Source: Chryseobacterium sp.
GTDB taxonomy: Bacteria; Bacteroidota; Bacteroidia; Flavobacteriales; Weeksellaceae
Length of the DNA: 64,000 nt
Assembly (NCBI RefSeq): GCF_008014695.1
Contig: NZ_VOXE01000003.1
Coordinates: forward strand, 460,313-524,312
Direction: 5' to 3'
A program made the translations under genes and the position numbers. Numbering within the stretch: the stretch's first letter is position 1; each line of letters begins with the position of its first letter. Under the pieces are notes generated by a model. The model did no database searches, was not told the origin of the DNA, and saw only the letters and a list, made by a program, of their open reading frames with translations. Positions 1 to 9,500 of the stretch are shown piece after piece.

Positions 1-1248
1 ATACGAAGGATAATACAGTTTAGTTACCGCTCCGCCGCCAACAGTGGCTAAATTTAGATTAAACAATCCTGTAGATGGATTCGCTTCAATAAAACAGGTC
101 GTAAGTGATGCATCGTTCATCACCACTACCGGATAGAACTGCAGGGTAATTACTCCATAGTTTGAACAGCCCTGCGTTGTGGTTACTTTCACATATACAG
201 ATGCTGGAACAGCCGACACATACGCAGCCGGATTAGCTATCTGATTGGTTCCTGCGTTCATATCTGCCTGGGAAGGATAGTATTTCCTTGTGGCCGTGGG
301 ATCAGCAAACATCGCAGTTGAAACTGACGTCAGATCAAATGTGGCAGTTCCCGCATTATTATTGTTACACTCCTGCAGGGTAGCGTTGTTCACGGTAATA
401 TTTCCCTGAATGAAATGAATCTCACCATACTCTTTACAGGTATTTGCAGGATTCGTAGGACTTGTAGGATCAGTGTACGATATTGCGTAATAATAAACAT
501 TAGTGGAGTTAACGCTAATGGGTGTAGTGATAGGATTAGTGTTGGTTATCGCATCATTACTGTTTAAATAATAATTTATATTAAAGTTTGGATTGGCATT
601 TAATATCCCGGCGGAAAGCGACGAAAAATCAAAGATTTGAGGACTTGCACAGATGAGTACATTACCGTCATGGTTAGTTCCCGGTGCTATGAAAGGATTT
701 GGCTGTATGGTAGCGTTAAAAGGAGATGTAAGTGCCGCTGTTCCTCCCCAGGTTAAATCAAAACCATTAAGTGTTGATGGTACATAATTATCAACAAGGA
801 GGTAATAAACTTCGCCAGCCAATACATTTAAAGGACTGCTCCATTGACCGGGAGCTCCACCGCCGCCGCCATCAGGATTTGTAGCTCCATTTCCTAAACC
901 GGTATCGCCATCGGCACCGGAAAAATTACACCGGATTGCATTTCCAAAATCATGTGTTAAACAATTAATATTAGGTCCATACAGGGCGAAATCATAATCA
1001 TCTGTTTGAACATCCGGACTAATAGTAAATGTTAAGGTTCCACTGGTGGCAACTGTAAAAGTGTACCATACCGAATAATGCTCCAATGCTAAACAGCTGT
1101 TACTTGTCGCCTCTGCAATAGTTCCCGCATTCTGCGGATTATAAGATATCGCTGAGTTTCCACAAACAGGCATTGCTGAAATACAATCTGACTGGGCAAA
1201 ACTCAAATTCACAAAAAATATTGAAAGTATAAATAATAATTTTTTCAT
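1..1248 (-). CDS. Large secreted cell-surface protein, N-terminal part (runs off window)
   Basis: The frame is open for 416 codons from an ATG at 1248 to the window edge, so the C-terminus is missing. It starts with a clear signal peptide (MKKLLFILSIFFVNLSFAQ). The mature part begins with a Cys-containing region (SDCISAMPVCGNSA), followed by a beta-rich, Asn/Thr/Gly-rich region with a GGGGG-type loop. After that come repeated modules with a Cys and a Tyr-Tyr-Pro-Ser element (about residues 325-416). This layout is typical of giant flavobacterial surface proteins that end in a gliding-motility/type IX secretion sorting domain, but that domain would lie outside the window, so the T9SS link is inference. 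It lies 26 bp downstream of the 207-aa exported protein gene and is probably co-transcribed with it. Ligand or role unknown. Confidence 0.8.
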   Translation of the reverse strand, partial: MKKLLFILSIFFVNLSFAQSDCISAMPVCGNSAISYNPQNAGTIAEATSNSCLALEHYSVWYTFTVATSGTLTFTISPDVQTDDYDFALYGPNINCLTHDFGNAIRCNFSGADGDTGLGNGATNPDGGGGGAPGQWSSPLNVLAGEVYYLLVDNYVPSTLNGFDLTWGGTAALTSPFNATIQPNPFIAPGTNHDGNVLICASPQIFDFSSLSAGILNANPNFNINYYLNSNDAITNTNPITTPISVNSTNVYYYAISYTDPTSPTNPANTCKEYGEIHFIQGNITVNNATLQECNNNNAGTATFDLTSVSTAMFADPTATRKYYPSQADMNAGTNQIANPAAYVSAVPASVYVKVTTTQGCSNYGVITLQFYPVVVMNDASLTTCFIEANPSTGLFNLNLATVGGGAVTKLYYPSY

Positions 1249-1274
1249 ATTGTTTAATTATCTTGATTCAAAAG

Positions 1275-1898
1275 TTACTTTAAGATAGAAATATAATATT
1301 CAGCGTCTTTTAATCCCCAGTTTGGATCAAGTTTAGATTTTGCAGAAAAAGATTTGAGTTTTAAGGCGGCATGTTGAAAAAGATTTTTGACATTTTTACC
1401 ATTTCCCAACAACTCCAATTTTGCGCGCATTAAATCAAATCTTGGATTATTTTGATCAATATTCTGTGCCAAATAAAGAAGTTCACTCGCTTTTCTGCCG
1501 TAGGTAGAAAATCTTTCGGCAGGATTTACAGAAGTTTTTACAATATAAACATACGCTTTCAAAGCTCTTATTTCAGAATTGGCCGCTTCCAGGTTAGCGT
1601 GTGGATCTAAATATGTTAATGCTTCATCAGTTAAAACATCCGCCTCAGAGAATTTTTTAGATTTCACAAGTATTTCCGCTTCCTTCAAGGTGGAGAGCGC
1701 TGCATAATAGCCCACATGCCAGTCTGAATTTGCAGTGATCTGTGCGGTGAAACTGTCTTTTGCAGTTTGAAAATCGTTTGCTGTTTTTGCTGCGTTCAGT
1801 TTTATTATATTTTCAGCCAACGCGTTGTCTGTTGCAGACTGGGCGTAAGTTGAAACACTCAATAATACCAAGCACAGGGATATAAAAAGTTTTTTCAT
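1275..1898 (-). CDS. Exported protein of unknown function, TPR-like helical
   Basis: This 207-aa protein has a signal peptide (MKKLFISLCLVLLSVSTYAQ). The rest looks entirely alpha-helical, with Ala/Leu/Lys-rich segments and a pattern reminiscent of tetratricopeptide repeats (for example the stretches around residues 60-95 and 125-165). No catalytic motif is visible. It is probably periplasmic. It lies immediately upstream of the large surface protein gene on the same strand, so an accessory role for that protein is possible but unproven. A TATATTTG box lies 20 bp upstream of the start codon. Confidence 0.75.
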   Translation of the reverse strand: MKKLFISLCLVLLSVSTYAQSATDNALAENIIKLNAAKTANDFQTAKDSFTAQITANSDWHVGYYAALSTLKEAEILVKSKKFSEADVLTDEALTYLDPHANLEAANSEIRALKAYVYIVKTSVNPAERFSTYGRKASELLYLAQNIDQNNPRFDLMRAKLELLGNGKNVKNLFQHAALKLKSFSAKSKLDPNWGLKDAEYYISILK

Positions 1899-1917
1899 AA
1901 AATAAAGTTATTATTGA

Positions 1918-1925
1918 CAAATATA
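1918..1925 (-). promoter_or_regulatory. -7 box (TATATTTG) of the two-gene surface-protein operon
   Basis: On the minus strand the sequence TATATTTG matches the Bacteroidota -7 consensus TAnnTTTG exactly, 20 bp before the ATG at 1898. No good TTG element is seen at the expected distance upstream, so the call rests on the -7 box alone. Confidence 0.4.
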
Positions 1926-2052
1926 ATTAAATTTTTAAGATTAATTAGTTTAATGAATTATAGATCAATAGTTTTGCGTGATACTCTCACTCACTCAATA
2001 TATAATTTTTAAGAATTGTGAAGTAGAATTGTGATAGTGTTGATCAAAAATA

Positions 2053-3288
2053 TCAATATTCCATTTTTCTGAGTTTCGGAAGACTGCTTCCCACCAATAG
2101 GGCAATAAGAACCGTCATGGTTCCGCCAAAAACCACCGACCTTACCACGCCAAACAGTTTTGCGGCAACTCCGCTTTCAAACTGTCCCATTTCATTGCTC
2201 GACATAATAAAAATCGAATTTACGCTCAGCACCCTTCCACGGATATGATCCGGCGTTTTCAGCTGAACAATGGTTCCTCTGATTACGACTGAAATCCCGT
2301 CGAGCATTCCGCTGCACACCAATAATATAAACGAAAGCCAGTAAAGCTCAGAGAGTCCGAAACCAACGATGCATAACCCAAACCCGGCAACTGCAACGAG
2401 CAGTATTTTCCCCTGATTTTTTCGTAATGGAATAAAGGAAAGCGTCACGATAATGCACATCGAGCCGATATCAGAAGCGGCATTCAGCAGTCCGAAACCG
2501 TCAGCACCCACCTTCAGAATGTCACTTGCGAATACGGGAATCATGGCAACTGCGCCTCCAAAAAGAACGGCAAACATGTCGAGGCATAAAGCACCCAAAA
2601 TTTCCTTTGTCCTGTAAATATATGCTGCACCTTCGCGGATGCTTTCCCAGACATTCACATCAGCTTCATTGTGTTCGGAATGTTGTTTACGGAGCTGCCA
2701 GAAAAAGATCGAAGCGATTAAAATCAGGATGATGATGACGACCAAAGTCCATTTGATGGTGATCAGCGCAATCAGAAATCCGCCGATAGCGTGCCCTAAA
2801 ACAGATGATGTCAAAAAAGTCGCCTGATTCAGGGTAATTGCATTTGCAAGATTGTTTTTTTGAACGATTTTAGGAATCATGGAAGGTACGAGTGGTCCGA
2901 TAAAGGCCCTTGCAATTCCTGTACAGAAAATCACAGCATAAATGTAATAGGTAATCTGGTGGCCGGTAAAATGCAGCTGTATGTTCAGAAAAGCCGGAAC
3001 GAGCAGAAGGGCAATCAGAATGGCATAAGTATAGTTGCAGATCAGGAGCAGCTTTTTCTTCTCCTTCATGTCAATGATATGGCCGGCGTACAGTGCGGTG
3101 GAAACCGCGGGAATGACTTCCGAAAGTCCGATCAGGCCAATCGAAAAAGGATCTTTGGTCAGCTGATACACCCACCAGCCGAGCAGGGTCGCCAGCATCC
3201 GGAATGCAATAACGATAAAAAATCTTCCGGTAAGAAGATTTCTGAATTCAATATTTTTTAGCGTCTGTAGCGGCTTCTGAGCAATCAT
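2053..3288 (-). CDS. MFS transporter, EntS/MFS_3-like exporter
   Basis: This is a 411-aa integral membrane protein with about 12 hydrophobic segments, the usual length of the major facilitator superfamily. The N-terminal half has a pattern typical of the EntS-like exporters (WVYQLTKDPFSIGLIGLSE in TM2) followed by a motif-A-like loop, GHIIDMKEKKKLL. A second helix with GxxxPxVPSMIPKIV comes later. The family exports siderophores, drugs or other small molecules by proton exchange. The substrate here cannot be told. It is divergent from the SMR gene, with 49 bp between the two start codons, so the promoters overlap or are shared. Confidence 0.85.
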   Translation of the reverse strand: MIAQKPLQTLKNIEFRNLLTGRFFIVIAFRMLATLLGWWVYQLTKDPFSIGLIGLSEVIPAVSTALYAGHIIDMKEKKKLLLICNYTYAILIALLLVPAFLNIQLHFTGHQITYYIYAVIFCTGIARAFIGPLVPSMIPKIVQKNNLANAITLNQATFLTSSVLGHAIGGFLIALITIKWTLVVIIILILIASIFFWQLRKQHSEHNEADVNVWESIREGAAYIYRTKEILGALCLDMFAVLFGGAVAMIPVFASDILKVGADGFGLLNAASDIGSMCIIVTLSFIPLRKNQGKILLVAVAGFGLCIVGFGLSELYWLSFILLVCSGMLDGISVVIRGTIVQLKTPDHIRGRVLSVNSIFIMSSNEMGQFESGVAAKLFGVVRSVVFGGTMTVLIALLVGSSLPKLRKMEY

Positions 3289-3337
3289 GTCGGCAAAAAT
3301 AGAATTATTAACTCAATTTTTTTGTTAATTTTGAAAA

Positions 3338-3676
3338 ATGAACTGGATTTTACTCCTTATTGCCGGCCTTTTTGAAGCCGCTTTTGCCACATGTCTCGGG
3401 AAAGCCCAGGAAACTTCCGGAAAAGAAAATATTTTTTGGTGGGGCGGATTTGTCGCCTGCCTTTTTCTGTCCATGTTTCTGATGTACAGATCCATTTCGG
3501 GTGAAAATGCAATTCCCATCGGAACTGCTTATGCAGTTTGGACGGGAATTGGTGCGGTAACCGGCGTGATATCAGGCATCATCTTCTTCGATGAACCTGC
3601 TACTTTCTGGCGGATGTTTTTTGTATGTACGTTAATTGCGTCGGTGGTCGGGTTGAAAATCACCCAAACTCATTAG
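3338..3676 (+). CDS. Small multidrug resistance (SMR) family transporter, Gdx/SugE-like
   Basis: 112 aa with four predicted transmembrane helices, the exact size of the SMR family. The essential membrane-embedded glutamate is present at residue 13 (LFEAAFATCLGKA), and TM3 carries the family signature PIGTAYAVWTGIGAVTG. Members work as antiparallel dimers exchanging protons for guanidinium (Gdx/SugE) or for hydrophobic cations (EmrE). The N-terminal residues look more like the Gdx/SugE branch, but no guanidine riboswitch is visible upstream, so the substrate is left open. Its stop overlaps the convergent lipoprotein gene by 4 bp. Confidence 0.88.
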   Translation: MNWILLLIAGLFEAAFATCLGKAQETSGKENIFWWGGFVACLFLSMFLMYRSISGENAIPIGTAYAVWTGIGAVTGVISGIIFFDEPATFWRMFFVCTLIASVVGLKITQTH

Positions 3677-4041
3677 TTGGAAGTTGCGCGTGTTGAACTC
3701 AACACCAGTGCGCCAACAGCAGCAGCCCCAATTACTACAGCTCCTGCCGTAACCTTTGCTTTTGTATGATCTTTTACTTGAGTTACATTGCTTTTTGACA
3801 AAGAAATTTGAGTGCTGTCTTTTCTGCTTACAAAACCAGTGATGTTTTCACTATCCGTGCTCATGAAAATCATTTTCTGCTTTTTGGAGCTGTCTTTCAG
3901 CGAAAAACTGTAGGTTCTTCCGGTCTTCAGCTTCGTGTAGTCGTTTTTATACAGGTCGTCGGAATATTTTGTTGTCGCACAGGACGATAATAAAAATAAT
4001 GCCGTTAAAAAACAAGCTTTAAGGGATCGTGATAATTTCAT
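3673..4041 (-). CDS. Small lipoprotein of unknown function
   Basis: 122 aa with a type II signal peptide (LLSSCATTKY, lipidated Cys about residue 21). The mature part is Ser/Thr/Lys-rich (YSFSLKDSSKKQKMIF) and ends in a glycine/alanine-rich hydrophobic helix (KVTAGAVVIGAAAVGALVL) resembling a glycine-zipper membrane segment. The order lipobox, short beta region, C-terminal Ala/Gly helix is common among small bacteroidete lipoproteins with no known role. Convergent with the SMR gene. Confidence 0.7.
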   Translation of the reverse strand: MKLSRSLKACFLTALFLLSSCATTKYSDDLYKNDYTKLKTGRTYSFSLKDSSKKQKMIFMSTDSENITGFVSRKDSTQISLSKSNVTQVKDHTKAKVTAGAVVIGAAAVGALVLSSTRATSN

Positions 4042-4109
4042 TTCAATTTTTTAGATTCTCAAATTTATAAATTTTTTTTAAAAAGTCGCCGTTTCTGGCT
4101 TTTTCTTTA

Positions 4110-5621
4110 TCAAATTTTAAATTTTTCAAGATAATTCCCAATTTTCCGGTCATTTGCAAGCCGCGGAATTTTATTCTGGCCGCCAAGTTTCCCTTCCGAT
4201 CTCGCATATTCCTGAAATGCATTCCTTTTCAGCCTTGTAATGATCAAAGGCTGCAGGATGCTGCCTGAGATCAGATCCTCATAGTAGGTATTTCGTTTTC
4301 TCATTTCTCCGTCCAGATTTTTTCTGAAAGCTTCAATATCTTCCGGTTCCTTTTCAAACTCAATAAACCATTCGTGGTAAGGAAGGTTTTGTTCAGGATT
4401 TACCTGAGGCGCGAGATGGAATTCAGTGATCTGTGCGGGATATTTTTCCACCGTCGCTTTCATGGCTTCCTCCACTTCAAATGCGATCACATGTTCGCCG
4501 AATGCCGAAGTAAAATGTTTGGTACGGCCTGAAACTGCAATCCGGTAAGGATTTTTTGAAATAAACCGCACCACATCACCGATCGAATACGCCCAAAGTC
4601 CCGAATTGGTCGTGAGAATCAGCGCATAGTCTTTATGAAGTTCAATTTCCTTTAAAGTCAGGCGTTTTGCATCGGGTTTTCCATCGGGTTTTCCATAATT
4701 TTCGAGCGGGATGAATTCATAAAAAATGCCGTGGTTGGTTAAAAGCAGAAGCCCTTCTTTTTCAAAATCATCCTGAAAAGCAAAGAATCCTTCGCTTGCC
4801 GGAAAGGTCTGGATCGTATCGACTTCTTTTCCAAGAAGCTCAGTCATTTTCTCGCGGTAAGGTTCATAATTTACACCGCCGGTAATCAGAAGCTGAAGGT
4901 TGGGGAAGAGTTCCGTGATTTTTTTACCGTTCCTCTCAATAAGTTTTTCGAAATACATGATGAGCCAGGGCGGAATTCCCGAAATCAGCGTCATATTCTC
5001 TTTTTCGGTTTCTTTTACAATTTCGTCCACTTTCGTTTCCCAGTCTTCAATTAAATTTGTTTTCAGACAGGGCAAGCGGTTTTTTTGAAGGTATTTTGGG
5101 ATGTGATGCGCCACAATCCCTGAAAGGCGGCCAGTCTTTATGCCGTTGATTTCCTCCAGTTCCGGGCTTCCCTGTAAAAAAATCATTTTTCCGTTCACAA
5201 AATCAGCATTTTTTTTCCGGCTGATGTAATGCAGAAGGGCGCTTTGCGCGGCTGCGATCTGAAAAGGCATGCCTTCTTTCGAAATGGGAATGTATTTGGA
5301 GCCGGAAGTTGTTCCGGAAGTTTTTGCGAAGTATTCCGGTTTTCCTGGCCAGAGGATATCTGCTTCCCCGGCTTTAATCCTTTCAATAAAAGGTCTTATA
5401 TCTTCATAATCGGCAACTGGAACCCTCTGCTGAAAGTCTTCCACGGTACTGATTTCCGCAAATTTCTTTTCCTTGCCGAAGACTGTATTTTCGGCTTCTT
5501 TCACCAATGAAAACAGGACGGCAGTCTGATCCTGAACTGCATTATTTTTGAAGGTTTCGGCGCTCTGCACATGCCGGTTTGCCCAAATCAGCGCGACTTT
5601 TTTCTTGATGAAATTTACCAT
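4110..5621 (-). CDS. GH3-family acyl-adenylating/acyl-acid amido synthetase
   Basis: About 503 aa and soluble. It carries the GH3-type ANL-superfamily motifs in order: ATP/AMP-binding TSGTTSGSKYIPIS (about residue 103), a FPASEGF motif matching plant YASSE (about 275), and YSIGDVVRF followed by SGRTKHF (about 345-370). Plant GH3 enzymes activate jasmonate, IAA or benzoate with ATP and join them to an amino acid. Bacteroidota members are widespread, but their substrate is not established. The ATG at 5621 is preferred to a TTG two codons upstream. The gene stands alone: a minus-strand terminator at 5638-5661 separates it from the gene before it, so its own promoter must lie in that short gap. 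Activation of a carboxylate is inferred. Confidence 0.82.
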   Translation of the reverse strand: MVNFIKKKVALIWANRHVQSAETFKNNAVQDQTAVLFSLVKEAENTVFGKEKKFAEISTVEDFQQRVPVADYEDIRPFIERIKAGEADILWPGKPEYFAKTSGTTSGSKYIPISKEGMPFQIAAAQSALLHYISRKKNADFVNGKMIFLQGSPELEEINGIKTGRLSGIVAHHIPKYLQKNRLPCLKTNLIEDWETKVDEIVKETEKENMTLISGIPPWLIMYFEKLIERNGKKITELFPNLQLLITGGVNYEPYREKMTELLGKEVDTIQTFPASEGFFAFQDDFEKEGLLLLTNHGIFYEFIPLENYGKPDGKPDAKRLTLKEIELHKDYALILTTNSGLWAYSIGDVVRFISKNPYRIAVSGRTKHFTSAFGEHVIAFEVEEAMKATVEKYPAQITEFHLAPQVNPEQNLPYHEWFIEFEKEPEDIEAFRKNLDGEMRKRNTYYEDLISGSILQPLIITRLKRNAFQEYARSEGKLGGQNKIPRLANDRKIGNYLEKFKI

Positions 5622-5637
5622 TCTCAAAAATATAAAA

Positions 5638-5661
5638 AAACCGATGAATTTTCATCGGTTT
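5638..5661 (-). terminator. Rho-independent terminator
   Basis: Inverted repeat AAACCGATGA / TCATCGGTTT with a 4-nt loop, followed on the minus strand by a run of T. It terminates transcription from the proline-rich protein gene. Confidence 0.75.
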
Positions 5662-5670
5662 AAATAAGGT

Positions 5671-5913
5671 CTATTTTCTTTTCTTGAAAATGGAATTGAA
5701 CACCTGTTTTGGCGATTTTGGTTTCGGCGGTGCCGGTGGCGCTACCAATTTTCCGTTTTTAACCGCAGGATGTGCAGGATGTTTCGGTGGATTCGGGTGT
5801 GCAGGATGTTTAAGGTGAGGAATTGGCGGTTTAGGCGGAGCCGGCGGCCGCTGCTGTGCAGAGGCGAGTCCGAATCCTAAAACTACGATAAAGGCGGTGA
5901 GTAAATTTTTCAT
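5671..5913 (-). CDS. Small exported proline-rich protein
   Basis: 80 aa: signal peptide to about residue 19 (VLGFGLASAQ), then a low-complexity region rich in Pro, Lys, His and Ala with repeated HPAHP and PPAPPKP units. It ends in a basic tail (SIFKKRK). There is no enzyme motif. Such polycationic proline-rich proteins may sit in the periplasm or cell wall, but the function is unknown. It follows the 130-aa lipoprotein gene after 14 bp and is terminated by the hairpin at 5638-5661, so the two form a small operon. Confidence 0.65.
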   Translation of the reverse strand: MKNLLTAFIVVLGFGLASAQQRPPAPPKPPIPHLKHPAHPNPPKHPAHPAVKNGKLVAPPAPPKPKSPKQVFNSIFKKRK

Positions 5914-5927
5914 AATGTTGGTTTTTA

Positions 5928-6320
5928 TTAATTTCTGATACAGTCAGCAGTCCATGTTCTGCCGTCCATGCTGTAGAATATTTTTAAATTGCTGTTATCA
6001 ATCCTGATGAAAGAAGTTGCAGTGGAACCCACCATTACCAAAGTGTGGTCACCCTGTTGCTGAAATTCAATTCCGTTTAAATCTGGAATTCCGTTGGAGA
6101 ATGTAAAATTATACTTGGTCCCGCTGGCAATTTTTGTTACGAAAACACTACCGTTATCCGTATTTACAGTTGTTGATCCATCGATATAGGACAGATTCCC
6201 CCTATAAGTTCCTGCAAAGAAATCATTGTCTGCAGGATCGTCATCGCTTCTGCATGAGTTAAGGGAAATTACTGAAAAAACAATCAGCAGCATTCCGAAG
6301 ATCTTGAATACGTTTTTCAT
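5928..6320 (-). CDS. Small lipoprotein of unknown function
   Basis: 130 aa with a type II signal peptide (SVISLNSCRSDDDPA; lipidated Cys about residue 23) and an acidic stretch directly after the Cys (RSDDD), a common outer-membrane lipoprotein pattern in Bacteroidota. The rest looks like a small beta-sandwich (FAGTYRGNLSYIDGS, TSFIRIDNSNLKIFYS). No catalytic residues are evident. First gene of a two-gene minus-strand operon with the proline-rich protein. Divergent from mfd. Confidence 0.7.
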   Translation of the reverse strand: MKNVFKIFGMLLIVFSVISLNSCRSDDDPADNDFFAGTYRGNLSYIDGSTTVNTDNGSVFVTKIASGTKYNFTFSNGIPDLNGIEFQQQGDHTLVMVGSTATSFIRIDNSNLKIFYSMDGRTWTADCIRN

Positions 6321-6431
6321 TTATTTTATTTGGAATAGGGTTTCCAAAGATTATGCCATTAAAATCTACGACTTTCAAGACCTCTACTGATTTCTAATTT
6401 GTTGTAGAAAATACTTCTCGCAAATTATCCG

Positions 6432-6439
6432 TAAATTTG
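6432..6439 (+). promoter_or_regulatory. -7 box (TAAATTTG) upstream of mfd
   Basis: Exact TAnnTTTG match. The nearest upstream TTG triplets are about 27 or more bp away, longer than the usual spacing, so support is moderate. The mfd ATG lies 80 bp downstream. Confidence 0.4.
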
Positions 6440-6519
6440 TGCTTTGAACGATTCCGGGAATGCTCCCGAAATCGATTTTGTCGTTTGCAGCGGCAGCAAT
6501 TTAATTTCTTATCTAAATA

Positions 6520-9500
6520 ATGCAGTTAAAAACCATACACGAGACCTTTCTTCCCGACATGCTGAAAAATGAATTCGGGAAAGAGATCTTCAGAAATTTA
6601 GACAGCCATCAGCATATTTCAGTCAAAGGTTTTGCAGGATCATCACCTTCCGTTTTTACCGCAGAGCTTTTCCTTACCCGTCAAAAAAATATTCTTTTTC
6701 TGATTGAAGACAAAGAGGAAGCGCTGTACGTTACCGCAGAAATGGAGGATCTGCTGGGCAAAGAGAATGTTCTTTATTTCCCTGCAACGCATCTGGAACC
6801 GTATCAGATTGAAAAAACGCAGAACGCCAACCTTGTTCTAAGAACAGAAGTGCTGAATAAACTGAATGCCGGAAAAAAACCGAAAGTTATTGTGGCCGGA
6901 TTTTCCTCCTTGTCGGAAAAAGTCCTGAAAAAAGAGGATTTCAGTGCTATTTCGCACCTGATTAAAGTGGGAGAGAGCCTGGATTTCGATTTTACCGGCG
7001 AACTGCTCCATCAGTTCAATTTTAATTTTACCGATTTTGTTTCCGAACCGGGTGAATTTTCGGTTCGTGGCGGAATTGTGGATGTTTTTTCCTTTTCGAA
7101 TGAAGAGCCATACCGGATCACTTTTTTCGGTAATGAGATAGAAAGCATCAAGACCTTCAACATCGAAACACAGCTGACAAACGGGAAAGTGAATGAGTTT
7201 CAACTCGTTTCCAATATGAATTTCGCAGCTTCAGGCACGAAAGTTTCGCTTTTTGAACTCCTGCCGAAGGACAGTCTGGTGGTTTCGAAAAACGCTTTTT
7301 TAGGAATGAAAAAAGTCGGTGATTTTTATACCAAAGCGGAAGAAAAATTTGACCTGCTGAGTAAAGAAATCAGCCACCGGAAGCCGGAAGAACTTTTTAT
7401 TACCGGAGAACAGTTGCTGACGGGTTTTCAGAAATTCAAATCGGTGGATTTTACACTGGAAAGTTTGAACCTGCCCGGAAGTGCCGCAGTTCAGCTGAAC
7501 CATCAACAACAACCTGTTTTCCATAAAAATTTCGAACTTTTAATCGAAGATTTCGAAGAGAAAAAGAAAGAGAATTTCGATATCTGGATTTCGTTTTCCA
7601 CTGAAAAACAGAAAGAAAGACTTGTAGCGATTTTCGAAGAGCTGGGGCGTTTTGATTCGGCGCTGCAGGACATTCCGTTTAAATCCTTTAAATCTGAACT
7701 GCACGAAGGTTTTGTGGATTTTGACCAGAAGATTTCGGTGTATACCGATCATCAGATTTTCGACCGTTACCAAAGGTTCAAGACCAAAAATAATTTTGCA
7801 AAATCTGAACAGCTCACACTGAAAGACCTGATGCAGATGAAGGTCGGTGATTTTATCACCCATATTGATCACGGTATCGGGAAATTTATGGGTCTTGTGA
7901 AAGTCAACAACAACGGAAAGGTCCAGGAATGTTTCAAACTCGTTTATAAAAATGGTGATCTCCTGTATGTGAGCATTCATTCGCTCCATAAAATCTCGAA
8001 ATACAATGGTCCTGACGGACGCGAAATTGTTTTGAGTAAGCTCGGGTCACCGGCATGGAAAACCCTGAAACAGAAAACCAAAGCAAAGGTCAAGCAGATT
8101 GCTTTTGACCTTATCCGGCTTTATGCACAGCGAAAAACGGCGAAAGGTTTTGCATTTACGCCCGATTCCTATCTTCAGAATGAACTGGAGGCGAGTTTTA
8201 TTTATGAAGATACGCCGGATCAGGAAAAAGCAACTGTTGATGTAAAAAAAGACATGGAAAACGACACCGTGATGGACCGTTTGATTTGTGGCGACGTAGG
8301 TTTCGGAAAAACGGAAATCGCGGTGAGAGCCGCTTTCAAAGCCGCAACGGACGGAAAACAGGTTGCGATTCTGGTTCCGACAACCATTCTTGCTTTCCAG
8401 CATTACCGCAGTTTCAAAGAAAGGCTCAAAGATTTCCCGGTGAATATCTCTTATATGAACCGTTTCCGGACTGCAAAACAGAAAAGCGAAACCTTAAAAG
8501 GTCTTGAAGAAGGAAAAATTGATATTGTGATCGGGACGCATCAGCTCGTCGGCAGCAGTGTGAAATTCAAGGATCTGGGGCTTCTGATCATCGATGAAGA
8601 ACATAAGTTCGGCGTTTCGGTGAAGGACAAACTCAAAACTTTAAAAAATAATATTGACACGCTTACTTTAACGGCAACACCGATTCCGAGAACATTACAG
8701 TTTTCCCTCATGGCAGCGCGGGATCTATCGGTTATAAAAACACCACCTCCAAACCGCCAGCCTGTTGATACCAGTATCGTGGGTTTTGACGAAGAAATCA
8801 TCCGTGATGCCATTTCTTATGAAATTCAGCGCGACGGGCAGGTGTATTTCATCAACAACAGAATAGAAAACCTGAAAGATATTGCAGGACTGATTCAGCG
8901 GCTTGTTCCGGATGCGAAAGTAATGATCGGTCACGGACAGATGGAAGGAAAACAGCTCGAACGGAATGTCCTGGATTTTATGGAAGGAAAATACGACGTT
9001 TTGGTTTCCACAACGATCGTTGAAAGCGGTGTGGATGTTCCAAATGCCAATACGATTTTCATCAACGATGCACACCGTTTCGGAATGGCCGATCTTCATC
9101 AGATGCGTGGCAGGGTTGGAAGAAGCAACAGAAAAGCTTTCTGTTTTCTGATTACGCCGCCGTTTGACATGATGACTTCGGATGCGAGAAAAAGGCTCGA
9201 AGCGATTGAACAGTTTTCGGATCTCGGAAGCGGATTCCAGATCGCAATGAAAGACCTGGAAATCCGCGGAGCCGGTGATCTTCTGGGTGGTGAACAGAGT
9301 GGTTTCATCAATGAAATGGGGTTTGATACATACCAGAAAATCATGCAGGAAGCTTTGGAGGAACTCCAGAACGATGAGGAATTCGAGGAACTTTTTGATA
9401 ATGAGGAAGATCGTAAAAAACTCTTTAAATCGACAAAAGAAGTAAACATTGACACCGATTTGGAACTCATGCTGCCTGATTTCTATGTGCAAAGCATTGA

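Noticed and set aside
2860-3261. 133-codon plus-strand frame inside the MFS gene
   Set aside because: It lies opposite the conserved transporter helices; the translation is hydrophilic and has no start signals.
8725-9492. 255-codon open frame on the minus strand inside mfd
   Set aside because: It lies opposite strongly conserved motor motifs of Mfd, its product is Phe/His/Ile-rich without domain sense, and it has no promoter or ribosome site.
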